From the NCBI GenBank assembly GCA_003024785.1, contig PUQB01000555.1:1-64000 (forward strand): a stretch of DNA of 64,000 nt, given 5' to 3'. Below the pieces are notes generated by a model. It searched no databases and was not told the origin of the DNA. It saw only the letters and a list, made by a program, of their open reading frames with translations. Below, piece after piece: positions 63,409 to 64,000 of the stretch. Made by a program: the position numbers and the translations under genes. The first letter of the stretch is position 1, and each line of letters starts with the position of its first letter. Source of the DNA: Selaginella tamariscina. Its lineage: Eukaryota; Streptophyta; Lycopodiopsida; Selaginellales; Selaginellaceae.

Positions 63409-64000
63409 TGTCAAGCCACGATCCAGGAACCAGGAAGAGAACAGGATTCCAAGGACAGGAAGGCTTGACTCAGGAACAGGACCGAGAGCAGGACAGGAAC
63501 TAGGAATAGGAACAGGACGGATCTAGGAGCAAGACAGGATCAGGATAGGATCCGGGAGCAAGACAGGAAAGCGCAGGACAGATCCAGGAACAAGACAGAA
63601 CAGGAAGGATCCGGAGCAGGACAGGATCCAGGAGCAGGACAGGAAACAGGAGCGAGACAGGAACAGGACAGGAAACAAGACAAGAACAAGACAAGACGAA
63701 TTGATCGTAGTAAGACTGGTGTTGATAGTAACTGATTGTACAACAATTAGGTCGGAGCTTTTATGCTCACAACTCCAAGAGCTAATCTAGGCATGAGTGC
63801 TAAAAGTGGTTGCATGCATGCAAAAGTGATTGCATGCATGCAGAGGCTAAGATGAGTCCACATGTCCCTTATCCTCTAGGCATATCCTGTGGCATATCCT
63901 GTAGGAATATCCTGCAACCGAATCCTGTGTCCGGAATCCTGGTAGGAATATCCTGTAGGAAAATCCTGCAACCCATATCCTGTATCCGGAATCCTGTATT
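63409..64000 (-). repeat. LTR (functional 5' LTR), incomplete
   Basis: Matches 57685-58300 with a few differences; the last ~60 bases lie beyond the window. Confidence 0.93.

Larger units (their letters stand above)
57685..64000 (-). mobile_element. Ty3/gypsy chromovirus LTR retrotransposon (truncated by window end)
   Basis: Two direct LTRs flank gag-protease-RT-RNase H-integrase-chromodomain on the minus strand. The order and the chromodomain place it in the chromoviruses. The two LTRs are very alike over the visible part, differing by a few substitutions and indels, so the insertion is fairly young. The frame slips in coding parts resemble those in host genes. The outer end of the second LTR and the target duplication lie outside the window. 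Confidence 0.95.

Overview
The window looks like nuclear DNA of a land plant. Protein-coding genes are split by many short introns (roughly 70-500 bp) stuffed with TA, CA/TG and GA microsatellites. Plant-specific families are present (class I TCP, HUA2/HULK, P-class PPR, LEA_2, a plant-type phytase/purple acid phosphatase), and TTTAGGG telomere-type repeats and AAACCCTA boxes occur. I cannot name the species. The intron-rich PPR gene and a chromovirus with a PEG10/fungal-like gag make an early-diverging or non-seed plant worth considering, but this is inference. Almost every recognisable gene carries one or more single-base frameshifts, usually in short homopolymers, while codons on both sides still match the family. 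The simplest reading is consensus (indel) error in the assembly rather than mass pseudogenisation. All gene models here are therefore family-guided joins of several frames, and most exon edges are approximate.

Layout, 0-21 kb: a tiny HMA (metallochaperone-like) gene (-), a PAP15-like purple acid phosphatase/phytase (-), an unrecognised multi-exon gene (+), a P-class PPR gene broken by many introns (-), an AT-rich gap holding a MITE-like inverted repeat, an inverted decayed partial copy of the PPR gene (+), ribosome-biogenesis factor NIP7 (+), an epsilon-type 14-3-3 protein (+), and a class I TCP transcription factor (+).

21-41.5 kb: a gene-dense block with three head-to-head pairs: OST5/TMEM258-like (-) with a LEA_2/NDR1-like membrane protein (+); a probable meiotic topoisomerase VI-B-like gene MTOPVIB (-) with a HUA2-like PWWP/CID protein (+); RanBP1 (-) with the tRNA adenosine deaminase ADAT1/TAD1 (+). 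An alpha-amylase (+) with unusual acidic extensions lies between the first two pairs.

41.5-57.7 kb: an accessory, repeat-dominated region. It has a ~190-bp degenerate satellite, an FCP1-like phosphatase gene (-), and a large gene (-) encoding a protein with a ParB/sulfiredoxin-like segment. About 300 bp beyond that gene's 5' end begins an array of about 30 copies of an 18-bp perfect palindrome (GGCGGGATTAATCCCGCC and variants). A second array of about a dozen copies follows at 54.1-54.65 kb. Between the arrays are SSR-rich tandem repeats, short interstitial telomeric repeats and an AT-rich dimeric repeat. A ParB-like gene beside a palindrome array recalls bacterial ParB-parS, and this is the most striking candidate system in the window; the functional link is inference.

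57.7-64 kb: a Ty3/gypsy chromovirus on the minus strand (gag, protease, RT, RNase H, integrase, chromodomain) with one complete 653-bp LTR and a second LTR running off the window end. Just before it lie rearranged copies of another dispersed repeat rich in CCCTA/TAGGG.
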